Source: Bactericera cockerelli
Lineage: Eukaryota; Arthropoda; Insecta; Hemiptera; Triozidae
NCBI GenBank assembly: GCA_024516035.1
Contig: CM044963.1
Location: 18,619,113-18,683,112 of the forward strand
DNA length: 64,000 bases
Direction of reading: 5' to 3'
The notes under the pieces are model-generated. The model was not told where the DNA came from. It worked only from the letters and a program-made list of their open reading frames with translations, and did not search any database. Made by a program: the position numbers and the translations under genes. Shown here in pieces: positions 10,878 through 21,087 of this stretch. The first letter of the stretch is position 1. Every line of letters begins with the position of its first letter.

Positions 10878-11084
10878 ATTAAATAGTCTGCTCATGTGTC
10901 TGTAGTCTGTTCAAATCTCAAGAAGAATTAGAAAAACTCTACTGTACTGGAATTTGCCACCTAGATTCGCGGTGACGATCCACCTAAAACAATTTCATGA
11001 AATCAAGCCCTCTCGTGAACGATTAGAGTTATCGAAAAAATAAAATAGTAACTATTAACTATAAACAAATAAAAAAGTAACGTC

Positions 11085-11305
11085 TGTCCCGGTAGCTCAG
11101 TGGTAAAGGTGGCACTCTGTGAATCCAGAGATTCCAGAGGTCGTGGGTGCGTAACCCAACCGGGACATGACAAGTTATCCTCACAGTTGGGATTTTTACC
11201 ACATAATAATGTGTCTTGGGCTTACTGCTGGAATAATGGGACTTTAGTAGTCTTAATCGGGCAGTATAAATAAGGCGATATTATTATTATTATTATTATT
11301 ATAAA
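11085..11305 (+). mobile_element. tRNA-headed SINE, family B, full length
   Basis: The head can fold as a tRNA: GTCCCGG and CCGGGAC form a 7-bp acceptor-like stem, TAGCTCAGTGGTAAAGG is an excellent box A, and a decayed box B lies at GGTGCGTAACCC. The body has GGGATTTTTACCACATAATA and TTGGGCTTACTGCTGG. The element ends GGCGATATTATT with an (ATT)n tail. The 73-nt head is too embedded in the repeat to be a functional tRNA gene. Confidence 0.82.
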
Positions 11306-11524
11306 TGTACTTTTAGATTTCTAAATCACAATAACTTGACTAATCAGTCTTGAATGCTTAAACCAATATATTTTTACACATGATTTTAATGCATGTACCA
11401 TCAGGTACCTATTTAATTTTGGATTTTCTTTTACTACTGCAGTAAAAATATCTTTAAATTTGTAATAGAAAGTCGTATCATGAGAAGTCCAACTAGATTT
11501 TCCTTGTTATTTTCTTCCTTGTAT

Positions 11525-11703
11525 TATTTGTTTCTCTCTCTTTCTCTTCTTCTCCGTCTCCTATTCTTTTCATTCCCTCTCACTCTTCATTATCTTCTTC
11601 TCTTCTTCATCATAGATTTTCTTCCTCTCCTTCCTCTTCTCAAAGGCCTGCGGGGATGACGTCACCAAAAATGGAAAAGATTGGACCTCTTCACTTCATA
11701 CTC

Positions 11704-11744
<41 letters not shown>

Positions 11745-11815
11745 CCATTTCCTCTCTCTCTCACTTTTTTTCTTTTCCTTTCTCTCTCTTCTCTCTTCCC
11801 CCTCCTATTCATCGG
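11525..11815 (+). repeat. CT-rich tract with (CT)n core
   Basis: Pyrimidine tract; a GC-containing 45-bp spacer at 11641-11690. No gene. Confidence 0.7.
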
Positions 11816-11824
11816 AATGAAAGC

Positions 11825-11975
11825 AGACCTCAGTAGCTAAATCGTGAAAGGCGGCGGAGTTTAACCCTGGAGGTCGTTGCTTCAAGTCCCGGTTTCAGCG
11901 TAGATATAGTGAAGAGAGTTTGTTGTGATATTACGAAAGCGATAAACGCAGGTATCATAACTTTTTATCAGTTTT
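11825..11975 (+). mobile_element. tRNA-headed SINE, family H
   Basis: GACCTCAGTAGCTAAATCG, TTCAAGTCCCGGTTTCAGCG and TGTGATATTACGAAAGCG. It follows the CT-rich tract at 11525-11815. Confidence 0.65.
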
Positions 11976-12834
11976 TTTCTGTAGCACGTCAATTGGCGGA
12001 AAACCTCTCACCAATGGGACTGAAGACTTCCAAACTACTATCATTATTATAACCATTGCTATGAGTCCATTAGATGTTTAAAAAATTCTCATTTTTTGAC
12101 GTGTATCCACTTTTAGTTTCATTTTTTCTTCATTTCAACAAAAAGTAGTAGAATACTAATTTTCAGAACAAAAAAAAATTTTTTTTTTTTTTTTATAAAT
12201 AACATGGTAAAGAGCTTACGGCCATTTTTACTTTTTATTTCTGGAACAAGTTTTGAAAGCAGAATAAATATTTATTCCTGACGCAATTTTATGCAGCGGA
12301 CGTAATTTATTTTCGAGTTTTTCTAAAAAATTAAGAGAAAATTTACGCTTGCTTTCTCAGAAAGGCACAGTGTAAACGTAATATACATTTATACTGTCTT
12401 GAGTATTCACAACTTTCTTCTTTTTCTACTGGTCGCCATATTGTTTTGATTCAGCGTTTCGTTTTATCGAGCCGAAATTTGTCTAATACCAGATGGACCT
12501 GAGACTATCCGGCATGCCTTGAGGAGTAGATTTTAGGGTCGAATTATGAAACAGGATTAGATTTGATCCAAGGGGTCACTATCAGATTACTATACCACAA
12601 TCAGAGTGCGTTATATGACAGTTGAAAAGAAGATTTGGCGATTATGAGGCTTTGAGAACAGGCAACAGGGTTTGATGTTTTAAGCCCCCAATAATTTTAG
12701 AACCTTCCTAATGGATGGATCTGGTCGATTTATTTCCCCAAGTTCAGCACAAGATATTTAATTTATCTTTTCAAGGTGGGGATACCTTTCTTATTAAGAC
12801 TGATTTTTAATTATCTAAAGTTAACAATACATAA

Positions 12835-13098
12835 GCCAGCGTCGATGGCATGTTGAATACACCGGTTCCCTTCAGAACACCGAAGTTAAGCGACATCCAG
12901 CGAGGTTAAGACTTGGATGGGTGACCATTCAAATTCTAATTCTCGTGACGCTGGCTTTTCCCGGCCCCACTCAGACTGGGTGAGGTCAATGTGAGTATTA
13001 GGTTTGTGAGTTTCCTGCGAATGGAGGGTAAAACCCCCGTCGTGATATGACCATGGCAGTTGAAAGCGACGTTAAACCCCAATTAAAAAAAAAATAAT
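12835..13098 (+). mobile_element. 5S rRNA-headed SINE (family E), full length
   Basis: The first 122 nt resemble 5S rRNA: TGTTGAATACACCGGTTC, CACCGAAGTTAAGCGACAT and ACTTGGATGGGTGACC are near-exact 5S segments covering the internal promoter. GCCAGCGTC at the start pairs perfectly with GACGCTGGC at 12947-12955, recreating helix I. The 5S part between the C-box region and helix I is shortened. A core (CCGGCCCCACTCAGACTGG onward) and an A-rich tail follow. An 11-bp perfect target duplication, AACAATACATA, lies at 12823-12833 and 13099-13109. The structure matches the SINE3 class described in other animals. Confidence 0.87.
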
Positions 13099-13309
13099 AA
13101 CAATACATAGGTTATTGGCAGACTAAATTATATGATGATTTTTTTTTATTATCTAAAATACACTTATGGAAAAAAAAGGTATTTGGTACTTGTCATAAAC
13201 ATTGCTTGAAAGAAAGATTAAATTTGAAATCAATTTTAACAATCAAAAGAAGCTTCCTAGAATGTATTATTTTGATCTTGAAGATTTTTTTTTCTTATCA
13301 TCCTTCTCC

Positions 13310-13450
13310 TTGCCCGTCTCTTTCTCCCTCCTCCTCCTCCTTCTCCTCCTCCTCCTCCTTCTCCTTCTCCTCCTCCTCCTCCTCCTCCTCCTCCTCCTCC
13401 TCCTCTTCCTTCTCCTCCTCCTCCTCCTCTTCCTTCTCCGTCTTCTTCTT
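13310..13450 (+). repeat. (CTC/CTT)n trinucleotide tract
   Basis: About 130 bp of TCC/TTC repeats; polyleucine/polyserine frames are compositional. Confidence 0.85.
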
Positions 13451-13794
13451 ATTTATTTCTTTTGAACATCTTTTGCTAACACAAACACTGCCAAATTTTA
13501 GAGAACACAATTCAAGGTTTTTTTACAATAGATTTTTTTCTCGAAAAGTTATTCACCTCCCTGTCTTCTTCTCCAAGTTATTGAGTTCAACAGTTCAATC
13601 GCATTTTCGTTTTTCCTTCGTTGATATTTTTCTTGAAAGTTTTTGATTTACGTTTATCTTTCTTCTTGAGCAACATATATTTCACTCTTAAGAATTCATT
13701 TTCACATTGAAAAAGTGATGTACTAATAACTTCTTCATTATCACATTTGTGATAATGGAAAAATTAGGTATTATTTTAAATTAAAAAAGATACC

Positions 13795-13935
13795 ATATTA
13801 AAAAATCTGTTACTTTTGTGATAACACAACTACTGAAACTCGATTTACTAATTCCACAATTAATCCAGGACTTGAACCAACGAACTCCAAGTTACAAGTC
13901 CGCCGCTTTATCGACCAAGTTACTGATGTCGGACC
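13795..13935 (-). mobile_element. tRNA-headed SINE, family H
   Basis: Reverse copy: CACAACTACTGAAACTCG, CAGGACTTGAACCAACG and AAGTCCGCCGCTTTATCG. Confidence 0.65.
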
Positions 13936-13964
13936 AAGCTAATAAACTCATTATTTACCTTTCA

Positions 13965-14110
13965 CCCAGCGATTGAAGGATAAAGTCGGCGTCCTAATCA
14001 GGACTTTAAATCCAATAGATGCGTTGGAATTAGGAAGGACATCCAGCCGTAAAAATGTTCTACAACCAATAAAAATAAACTTCAACCATGAGGTTGAACA
14101 ATGCCCCGGC
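13965..14110 (+). mobile_element. Family F tail fragment, CATGGTTGAGG subtype
   Basis: The fragment contains decayed core CAGCGATTGAAGGATAAA, AGGAAGGACATCCAGCC and AACCATGAGGTTGAACAATG. This is the same tail subtype as 20455-20791 but in opposite orientation. Confidence 0.55.
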
Positions 14111-14279
14111 CTCGAATATGTGAAGTCAAAGTGAAAGAACAATAATCAGAAACTCTTTTTCTTCTGTGAGGTCATCATTATTTTTCACCTCAACATGGAA
14201 AGGAGAAATGATGGTATCAGAAAACTTGCTTTAAGTAATCAGCTTAAGAAGCTAAAGAAAAAAAAGTCTAAAAAGTTTT

Positions 14280-14860
14280 AACTATGAGAGAGAAAGACAG
14301 AAAGAGCAAAAGAGAGAGAGTGAGAATGGCGAATAAGGAGAAAGAGAAGGAAATAGGGATAGATAGAAGAGAGGAAAAAAGGGAAAGGAAGAAAGTAAAT
14401 TAAAAGTTTAACCTCTTTTCTCGTCACCTTCCACTATAAACAAAGTCCACGAAAACTTCTTGACACCATCATAATAATAATCATCACTCCACCGCCATCA
14501 ACACCATCACTATGAACAAAGTCCCGGACACCTTCTGGACTGGACAAGCTAGCACTAATCAACAAAGATTTGAAAACTTTAGTCCAAAGAACAAGAACAA
14601 GGAAATCTTTCCCTTCTTTTATACAAATATGTTTTCTTTCTCTCTCTCCTTCTCTCCCTATCTCTCTCTTTCTCTCCCTCTCATTTTGTCTCCCTCTCTT
14701 TTTCTCTCCCTCTTTTTTTCTCACCTACGCTTTTTCTCTCCCTCCCTCTTTATCTCACCCACTTTATCTCCTTTATCTTTATCTCCTTCTCTTTTTCTCT
14801 TCTTCTTTTTTATCTTCCTCTCTCCCTATCTTTTCCCTCTTCCATTTTCTCTGTACTTTC
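14280..14860. repeat. GA tract followed by CT tract
   Basis: 14280-14400 is GA-rich and 14635-14860 is CT-rich on the + strand. The pair is separated by about 230 bp of unique sequence and could fold imperfectly. Confidence 0.6.
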
Positions 14861-15409
14861 CTTTTCAAAATTAATTTCTCTTATTTTCGGAATTTCTACG
14901 GTTTCCGAGAAAAACACCTCACAATTCCTAATTCTACCACTACCTCGTTCACTGAGAATCACTTCTTAGAATTTACAAATTAATAAATTTTTGGAGAAAT
15001 CAGCTATCGATATTTAACCACAAGCTTTCATATTCACACTTTTCTAATGACCCTTTTCATCCCCCAATCCACGCTGTTATCCAGTGACCAGGGCACCCTG
15101 AATTTTCTTTTCCTTGGTCCGGTCTTGGTGAAAGTGTCGGGCAAAGAGTAGAAAACTTTTAATTTACTTTCTTTCTCTTTTGACTTCTTTTCGTTTTACT
15201 CTTTGACAATGTTTCTGTTTACTTTCCTTATCCTATAGAGAGGAAAGTAATGGAATCACCCTAAATTTTCGATAGTCAGTTTTCAGTGACAAAACCCAGG
15301 GTAGGATCCAAAGTTTCAGCCATTGGTGTGTGTATGTGTGTGTGTGAGTTTTTTGTGTGTGTGTGTTTTACGTGTGTGTCTGTAAACAAGTTACTTATTA
15401 CAATGTTGT

Positions 15410-16308
15410 ATGCTCTCCCTCTCTCTCTTTCTCTTACTCCCTCAACTACCCTTTCTTAATTCTCTCTTTTTCTCACTCTCTCTTTTCTGTGTTCTACTTC
15501 AATAGTTTTCTCTTCTTTTACTTGAACGTCTTCTTTACCTTCTTTTCTTTCTTCCTCGTCTACATAATTATTCTATTCTTCTTTTACTCTCTATCTTCTT
15601 CTGTATCTGTATCCTGATTATAAAAACAGTAGAGGTCTATAAATAGTTTAAAAGCTATTAAAGTTAATAGTGGACAAAACCTCCCTGCTTCTAGTTTCAT
15701 GTTCCCAGTTTTTCATAATTGTTTCAGATTGTTCACCATATGCCTTAACTTTGTTTCTCTCTCTTGCCCATTTCTCTCTCTCTCCTCCTCTCTCTCCTCT
15801 CTCCTCCTTCTCTCTCATCTCTCTCTCTCTTCCTTCTTCTCTCTCTCTATTTATCTCTTCTCTTTTTTTCATCTTTTCTCCTTTTTTCTTTCATTCTGTC
15901 CTCTCATTTTCTGATATGTGTCTCTCCTCTCTTTCTGTACTCTCTTATTTTCTGATTTATGTCTCCTCTCTTTTTTCTGTCTCTCTTTCTTTTTCTTTTT
16001 GTCCTCTTCTCTGTACTCTCTATTTCTGATTTTGTCTCCTCTCTTCTTCTTTTATCTCTATTTCTAATTTGTGTCTCTCTTCTTCTTTCTGTACTCTCTA
16101 TTTTAAATTTGTGTCTTCTCTCTCTCTCTCTTTCTGTACTCTATTTTTATTTGTGTCTTCTCTCTCTCTCTTTCTGTATACTCTCATTTTCTAATTTGTG
16201 TCTTCTCTCTCTCTCTTTCTGTACTCTCTTATTTGATTTATGTCTCTCTCTTTCTTTTCGTCTCTCTCTTTCTTCTTTCTTCTCTACTCTCTATTTTAAG
16301 ATTTGTGT

Positions 16309-16357
<49 letters not shown>

Positions 16358-16480
16358 GTATTCTCTAATTTTCTAATTTGTGTCTTCTCTCTCTCTATTT
16401 CTGTATACTCTCATTTTCTGATTTGTTCTTCTTTCTCTCTCTCTCTCTCTCTTTCTGTACTCTCTCAGCTCTTCTCTGAC
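15410..16480 (+). repeat. 1-kb CT-rich block with loose repeats
   Basis: TTTCTGTACTCTCTATTTTC-like units recur about ten times with (CT)n between them. A (GT)n run is at 15325-15385. The serine/leucine-rich frames are compositional. Confidence 0.75.
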
Positions 16481-17036
16481 TGCTGACGTAGGCGGTTGCC
16501 TAGTATTTTTGCTATTCTCTCTCCTCTAGTGGTTACATCTATCAAAACTTGAGCCATTAAAAATTCTTCGTAATGTTGATTATTTTCCATTGCTTTTGTG
16601 GGTTATTGAGAGGTTTTCCGTGGAAAATCAACTATGTTTACCAACCTTCGGTAATGGATGAGAAATTGAGTATTTTTAATAAATTCATTATGATTTTTCT
16701 CTGTAATGATTAAAAATTTCTCGGAAGTAGTTAATAAGTTTATTATCAAGAGAAATTCTTAGGTAAACCAAGCATGCACGGAACAAGCTGACTGCTGGCA
16801 CAGTCTAAACAACTAACTTTGAAACATGAATGAAGCCCACTTGAGTTTAGCCTGTCAGTTTCAGGCTAATGCTGATTTTCCACGTTTGATAATTATAAGG
16901 GATCTAAGCGTGCTAAGGAGCTGCGGAACTGCAGCACCCCCGACGAAAAAGAGGTTTTTCTCAATTCCTAGCTCGTACACAATGAAAATCATTCCTGGAA
17001 TATATTATTGGTTGAATTACATATTTGGAATCTGAA

Positions 17037-17215
17037 TTTTTTTTTTTAACTTTATTAATTGGACATATTATATACAACACATATATGTAATTACAAAATA
17101 AAATACAATATAATAAAAGAAAAAAATAAAGAAAAAATAAATAAATATATACATAATATATGACCTAACTGAAGGGCGGGGTTATTGCCTTTGGCAATCT
17201 CTTCCACCCAACCCT
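17037..17215 (-). mobile_element. Family A retroposon, good copy
   Basis: The left T11 run (minus-strand poly A) and AACTTTATTAATTGGACAT are followed by an AT-rich body, CTGAAGGGCGGGGTTATTGC, loop TTT and GGCAATCTCTTCCACCC. Read on the minus strand it ends AATAAAG plus poly A. Confidence 0.75.
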
Positions 17216-17489
17216 TTTTTTGTTCATTTGGTTATTTCCAGAGACATACTGCTAATCGCTCAGTATGTGAAATGGGCTCCCTGAATGGTGGTTTCTGTTT
17301 AGTGAGACCATCTTTCACTTTTAGAAGTAAAACATGAAAACATTCTTTGGACACACGAAAATAGATAAAGAATTTACTTTTATCGTCCAACAGTTCTTTG
17401 TATAGCGTGACAAATTCTCAGAAATATCAGTTAATGCCGCCATTTTACTTTCAGTCGATATGGTCCTATAGAAGGGATGATAATAATAA

Positions 17490-17700
17490 TAATAATAATA
17501 CTCTTTAGTGGAAGGTAACCACCAGGAGAGGGTGATGCTCAAAGCATTTTCTACCACCTAGCCTTCAGAGTCTAATTGTTATGTGGTCGCAAATTCAAAT
17601 AAATGAGGGAAAATTCGTGCACTGGGTGGATTTCGAACCAACGCGCAACGGATCCCTACGCTACCTGGATTACCAGACTAGCGTGTTGATTACTTGACAC
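17490..17700 (-). mobile_element. tRNA-headed SINE, family G
   Basis: Reverse copy preceded by (AAT)n. It contains CTCTTTAGTGGAAGGTAACC and TACCAGACTAGCGTG. The head end is altered (GATTACTTGACAC). Confidence 0.7.
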
Positions 17701-17739
17701 TTGCCTTTTAATAATATTCCTTTGCTATATAAAGCAGGT

Positions 17740-17875
17740 TCCATCCAAACACGTAAGGCTGGCATTTCCGGCCCTACCCAGTCTGAGTGAGGTTATTGTG
17801 GGTAGCTGGCACGATTCCCAGCGAATAGAGGGTAAAACCAACTTACTTCAAATCAGGACGTACATCAGAATTAGA
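17740..17875 (+). mobile_element. Family F core fragment
   Basis: GGCATTTCCGGCCCTACCC, GTGGGTAGCTGGCACGATTC and GCGAATAGAGGGTAAAAC match the shared E/F core in + orientation. The tRNA-like head is missing. Confidence 0.65.
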
Positions 17876-18289
17876 ATAAACTGGTTACAGCAGATCTAAA
17901 TAGAGGTCGATGTGATAATAGGTGCTTCTCTTGTGGAACTCCAACCAGTCTATAATAATGAAAAATATAAAACAACTCAAGAAAGTGTAGGATTCATAAT
18001 AATGATTTTCTTTTCAAAATTGACCCATTCTCCTTTCCCTCTGCCTTCTCCTATTTTTTCCCAAGTAATATTTTTTAGGATCACTCAACCGAAGATTTTT
18101 ATTTTTCATTCTAGAAGACCAAAGTTGAAAAAAATGATACGAAACGTGCCTCGAGTTTATTTTCGAGATATATTTCTCCGAAATTGGTTGAATTTTTTTT
18201 TTTTTTTCTTGTGTGGGTCAAAAAATGATTTTACTGGCGACATTTTTCTTTCTTTATCTTTGTAAAAATGTTCACTATTCAGCTCCAAT

Positions 18290-18639
18290 GGAGATATAGA
18301 GAAAGAGAGAGAGAGAGATATGAGGCATAGGAAAGAATAGAGAAGGAGAATGATGGAGGTAGAAAGAGAAAGACGAAGTTATTAGCGGCAGAAAAACTTT
18401 GCTTTCCACTTAGAAAAGCAAAAACAAAAGCCTATTGATCAGAGAGAAAAGAGAGAGATAGAAATGCTTTAGAGAAAACAAGAAAGGAATAATAGAGAAA
18501 TAAAGAAGAAAGTAAGGAAAGAAGGGGAGAGATAGAGAGAGATTGAGAGAGAAAGAGAGAGAGAGAGAGAGAAAAGAGAGAGAAAGAGAAAGAGAGAGAG
18601 AGAGAGAGAAAGAAAGAAAGAAAGAAAGAGAGAGATAAG

Positions 18640-18676
<37 letters not shown>

Positions 18677-18878
18677 GGAGGGAATAAGAGGTCAAAGGAC
18701 AGTGAGCTCTAAGTCACAACCTGGTTTTATTATTTTCAGGACTTTTCCTAATTTCAACTCCTTCTAAAATGATACCCTTCCCTCAGTATCCCTCCCAAAT
18801 ATCTCCTACCTCTATTAGAGTATTAGTGATTCTCCCTTCCATATCTCGAAACTTTCAAAGTTTGCATTTCTCGCTCTA

Positions 18879-18909
<31 letters not shown>

Positions 18910-19110
18910 TTCTGTCTCTCTCACTCTTACTTATAGCTCTCTTTCTCTCTCTCTCTCTCTCTGTCTCTCACTATCTCACTCTCTCCCTTTGTTTTTGTTC
19001 CGAATCACTTCTCACTCTCTCTCTTTTTATCTCTCTCACTCTCTTCCTATAGCTCTCTTTTTCTCTTTTTCTCTCTCTCTCTCTCACTATCTCACTCTCT
19101 CCCTTTGTTT
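18290..19110. repeat. GA-rich then CT-rich blocks
   Basis: 18300-18690 is purine-rich, 18865-19110 pyrimidine-rich; CTCTCCCTTTGTTTTTGTTC occurs twice (18980 and 19095). No gene. Confidence 0.7.
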
Positions 19111-19804
19111 TTGTTCCGAGTCACTTAATGAAGGACTTCTTCTGAGAAAAAGTCACCGGAGGAAAATATTCAGGATGAAATCGAGGAAAATGCCTAGTGT
19201 CCCTCTTTGCCCTCAAGTGTGAGCAGGTCCCTGTAACTTTGGAAGAGTCGAAACCTGCAGCCCCTGAGGGTGAATTAGGAGAAGGGACAAGGGTTCAGAT
19301 AGGGGATGATTGGACAGCACGATTGTTTTCAAGGCTCTGTTTTAATTTTCGAAGGTAAGTCTTCGCCAAGACACTCGTTAAAATTGTTGTTTTTATTATT
19401 ATTTACTTTTGAAACTCGTTTGTTTAGAACTTTTCTTTAGTTGTCATGCAACAATTGCAACTTTAGACTCTTGTTATTCTCTCTGATTGAGTATGATTAT
19501 TATTTTAGTTAATATACTATGGCAAATTAAAAATAAATAAACTAATAAATACACGGAAACTTCTTCCAACTCTGTATGAACAAGGAGGGTTCCTAACATG
19601 AAGGCCGCATCCCTCTGGATTGCGAGGGACAATCTTTTTCGTGGATAACATCCAGCTGTTTTGGTCCCTGTTATAATTATGATTGAGTCGCTCTGAAATT
19701 GTTCTTATAAATTTTTTTGGCCTCTTTGCACCATGGTACAAGTGTCTCAAAAACCAATGGTATGAAGATGTAGTTCCGAGCCTTCATGCATTCGTAATTC
19801 ATTT

Positions 19805-20276
19805 CTTTCTAAGTCACCAAGGCGAGTGAGTTAGAGCGCTAGGCATTGTACTCACGGTGACTTGGGTTCAATCCCCAGTGGGGCAGGATTTTTTCTGCTC
19901 TGTTCTTGGGTGTTCGGGGTCCACTCATACCTCGTAGGGAAAAATGAGTAGCTGCTTTATTGTTAGAAGCGACCAGTGGCGGAATTATAGGTAAAAATCA
20001 GATATTAGGATATTCAAAATACGGAAAAGTCCTAGAACTCTGCGTTTCCTACTAAAATCCTAATATATAAATCTTAAAGTTACTGCCTGACTGACTGACT
20101 GATCATCGCTCTACAGCCCAAACCGTAATACCGTAAGAGAAATTTTGACACAACATTCCTTGCATACGGAATACGTGCAATAAGGATTTTGCAAAAGTCC
20201 AAACCGTCGTGGCGAAGCACGGGTTAACTGCTAGTTGTGATATAATAACACAAAGAAACACATTATTATTATTATT
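19805..20276 (+). mobile_element. tRNA-headed SINE, family C, with Helitron inside
   Basis: The head contains GTGAGTTAGAGCGCTAGG and GGGTTCAATCCCC; the body contains GGATTTTTTCTGCTCTG and GAAAAATGAGTAGC; the tail is TTGTGATATAATAACAC plus (ATT)n. The tail is interrupted at 20057/20235 by a 177-bp Helitron-like element. The copy at 38815 shows the uninterrupted site. Confidence 0.78.
20058..20234 (+). mobile_element. Helitron-like element, 177 bp
   Basis: It starts TCCTAATATATAAATC and ends with a short hairpin (CGTG, loop, CACG) followed by ...ACTGCTAG. It is inserted between A and T with no target duplication. These are Helitron hallmarks (5' TC, 3' hairpin plus CTRR, A/T insertion). The SINE copy at 38815-39078 shows the empty site CCCACTAATAATTGTGATAT. 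The element is too short to code for Rep/helicase and is non-autonomous. Confidence 0.82.
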
Positions 20277-20366
20277 TCTCTTCTTTCTGGCATCTTCTGC
20301 TTCAGCTCCTTGAACGACACTGGTTTTATTTATGTAGGAAGCGGCGAGTGTATGTACGCATGTGCA
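20277..20366 (-). pseudogene. LINE fragment, third copy
   Basis: The minus strand encodes CTCVHTLAASYINKTSVVQ then GAEAEDARKKR, parallel to LVWDCTCVHTLAETYLPKT of 51540-52073. It abuts the (ATT)n tail of the family C SINE. Confidence 0.5.
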
Positions 20367-20454
20367 TTGTGCAGTCCCAACTAAATGGGTTGCAGTAGGG
20401 AAAATTAATTGTATCGACAAAGTCTATATATCTCCCTTGCCTTTATCCCATATA

Positions 20455-20791
20455 AGCTTATGTTGCAATTGGGGTCGGCATTGTTCAACCTCATGGTTGA
20501 GGTTTGTAGGGTGGAGCATGTTTTTTATGGCTGGATGCCCTTCCTAACGCCAACGATTCTATTTGATTTTAACGTCCTGATCTGGACGGGGGTGTTACAC
20601 TCCATTCGCTGGGAATCGTACCAGCTACCCACAATAACCTTACCCAGCCTGGGTAGGGCCGGAAAGGCCAGCCTCACGTGTTTGGAGGGAACAGAATTTT
20701 CTTCGAAAAGTCTGCTCCAACCGGGGATCGAACTCGGGATCTCTGGACTACGGGCCGTAGTCACAACCATTACGCCACGGAGGCTGGTGTA
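20455..20791 (-). mobile_element. tRNA-headed SINE, family F, alternative 3' end
   Basis: Head and core match the copy at 10545. The 3' part (toward 20455) differs and carries GTTCAACCTCATGGTTGAGG, also seen near 14080-14105. Family F therefore has at least two tail subtypes. Confidence 0.75.
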
Positions 20792-20814
20792 TCGACAAAG
20801 TCTGAAATATAAAA

Positions 20815-20960
20815 ATAGTTATCATATTTGTGTTAATCACTTTCGTGATATCACAATTGCTCAAACTCGCTTTACCAAATCTACGCTGAGACCGAGACTT
20901 GAACCACCGACCTCCAGGTTACAAGTCTGCTGCCTTATCGATCAAGCTACTGAGGTCGGT
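20815..20960 (-). mobile_element. tRNA-headed SINE, family H, next to exon 3
   Basis: Reverse copy from GTTATCATATTTGTG to GATCAAGCTACTGAGGTCGG. It ends about 20 bp before the duplicated acceptor of neuroligin exon 3. Confidence 0.72.
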
Positions 20961-20979
20961 TGAAATATAAAAATAAATA

Positions 20980-21087
20980 TAGATGTAATGAAAAAATTAA
21001 CCCTTCCCCGCAGATACCACCTGTCGAAAAATAATATAAATGTAATGAAAAAATTAACCCTTCCCCGCAGGTACCACCTGTCCGAAA
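20980..21087 (+). repeat. 57-bp tandem duplication of the exon-3 splice acceptor
   Basis: The polypyrimidine tract, CCCCGCAG and the exon start TACCACCTGTC occur twice, with acceptor AGs ending at 21013 and 21070. The upstream copy is followed by A instead of G, which still gives Arg. The 57 intervening bases are 19 codons with no stop, so both acceptors are formally usable. This is read directly from the sequence. Usage is unknown. Confidence 0.9.

Noticed and set aside
11085..11165. Functional tRNA gene
   Set aside because: The cloverleaf-like head is the 5' part of a repeated SINE with a conserved non-tRNA body and copies elsewhere; the same applies to heads at 44309, 8004 and 5540.
12835..12957. 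Genuine 5S rRNA gene
   Set aside because: The middle and 3' part of 5S is shortened, a SINE core and A tail follow, and copies with the same body exist at 52207 and 52475.
15670..16486. Serine/leucine-rich open frames in CT tracts (also 598-1134, 14512-14983, 41274-41804, 47723-48120, 50870-51375)
   Set aside because: CT-rich DNA rarely contains stop codons; no family similarity.
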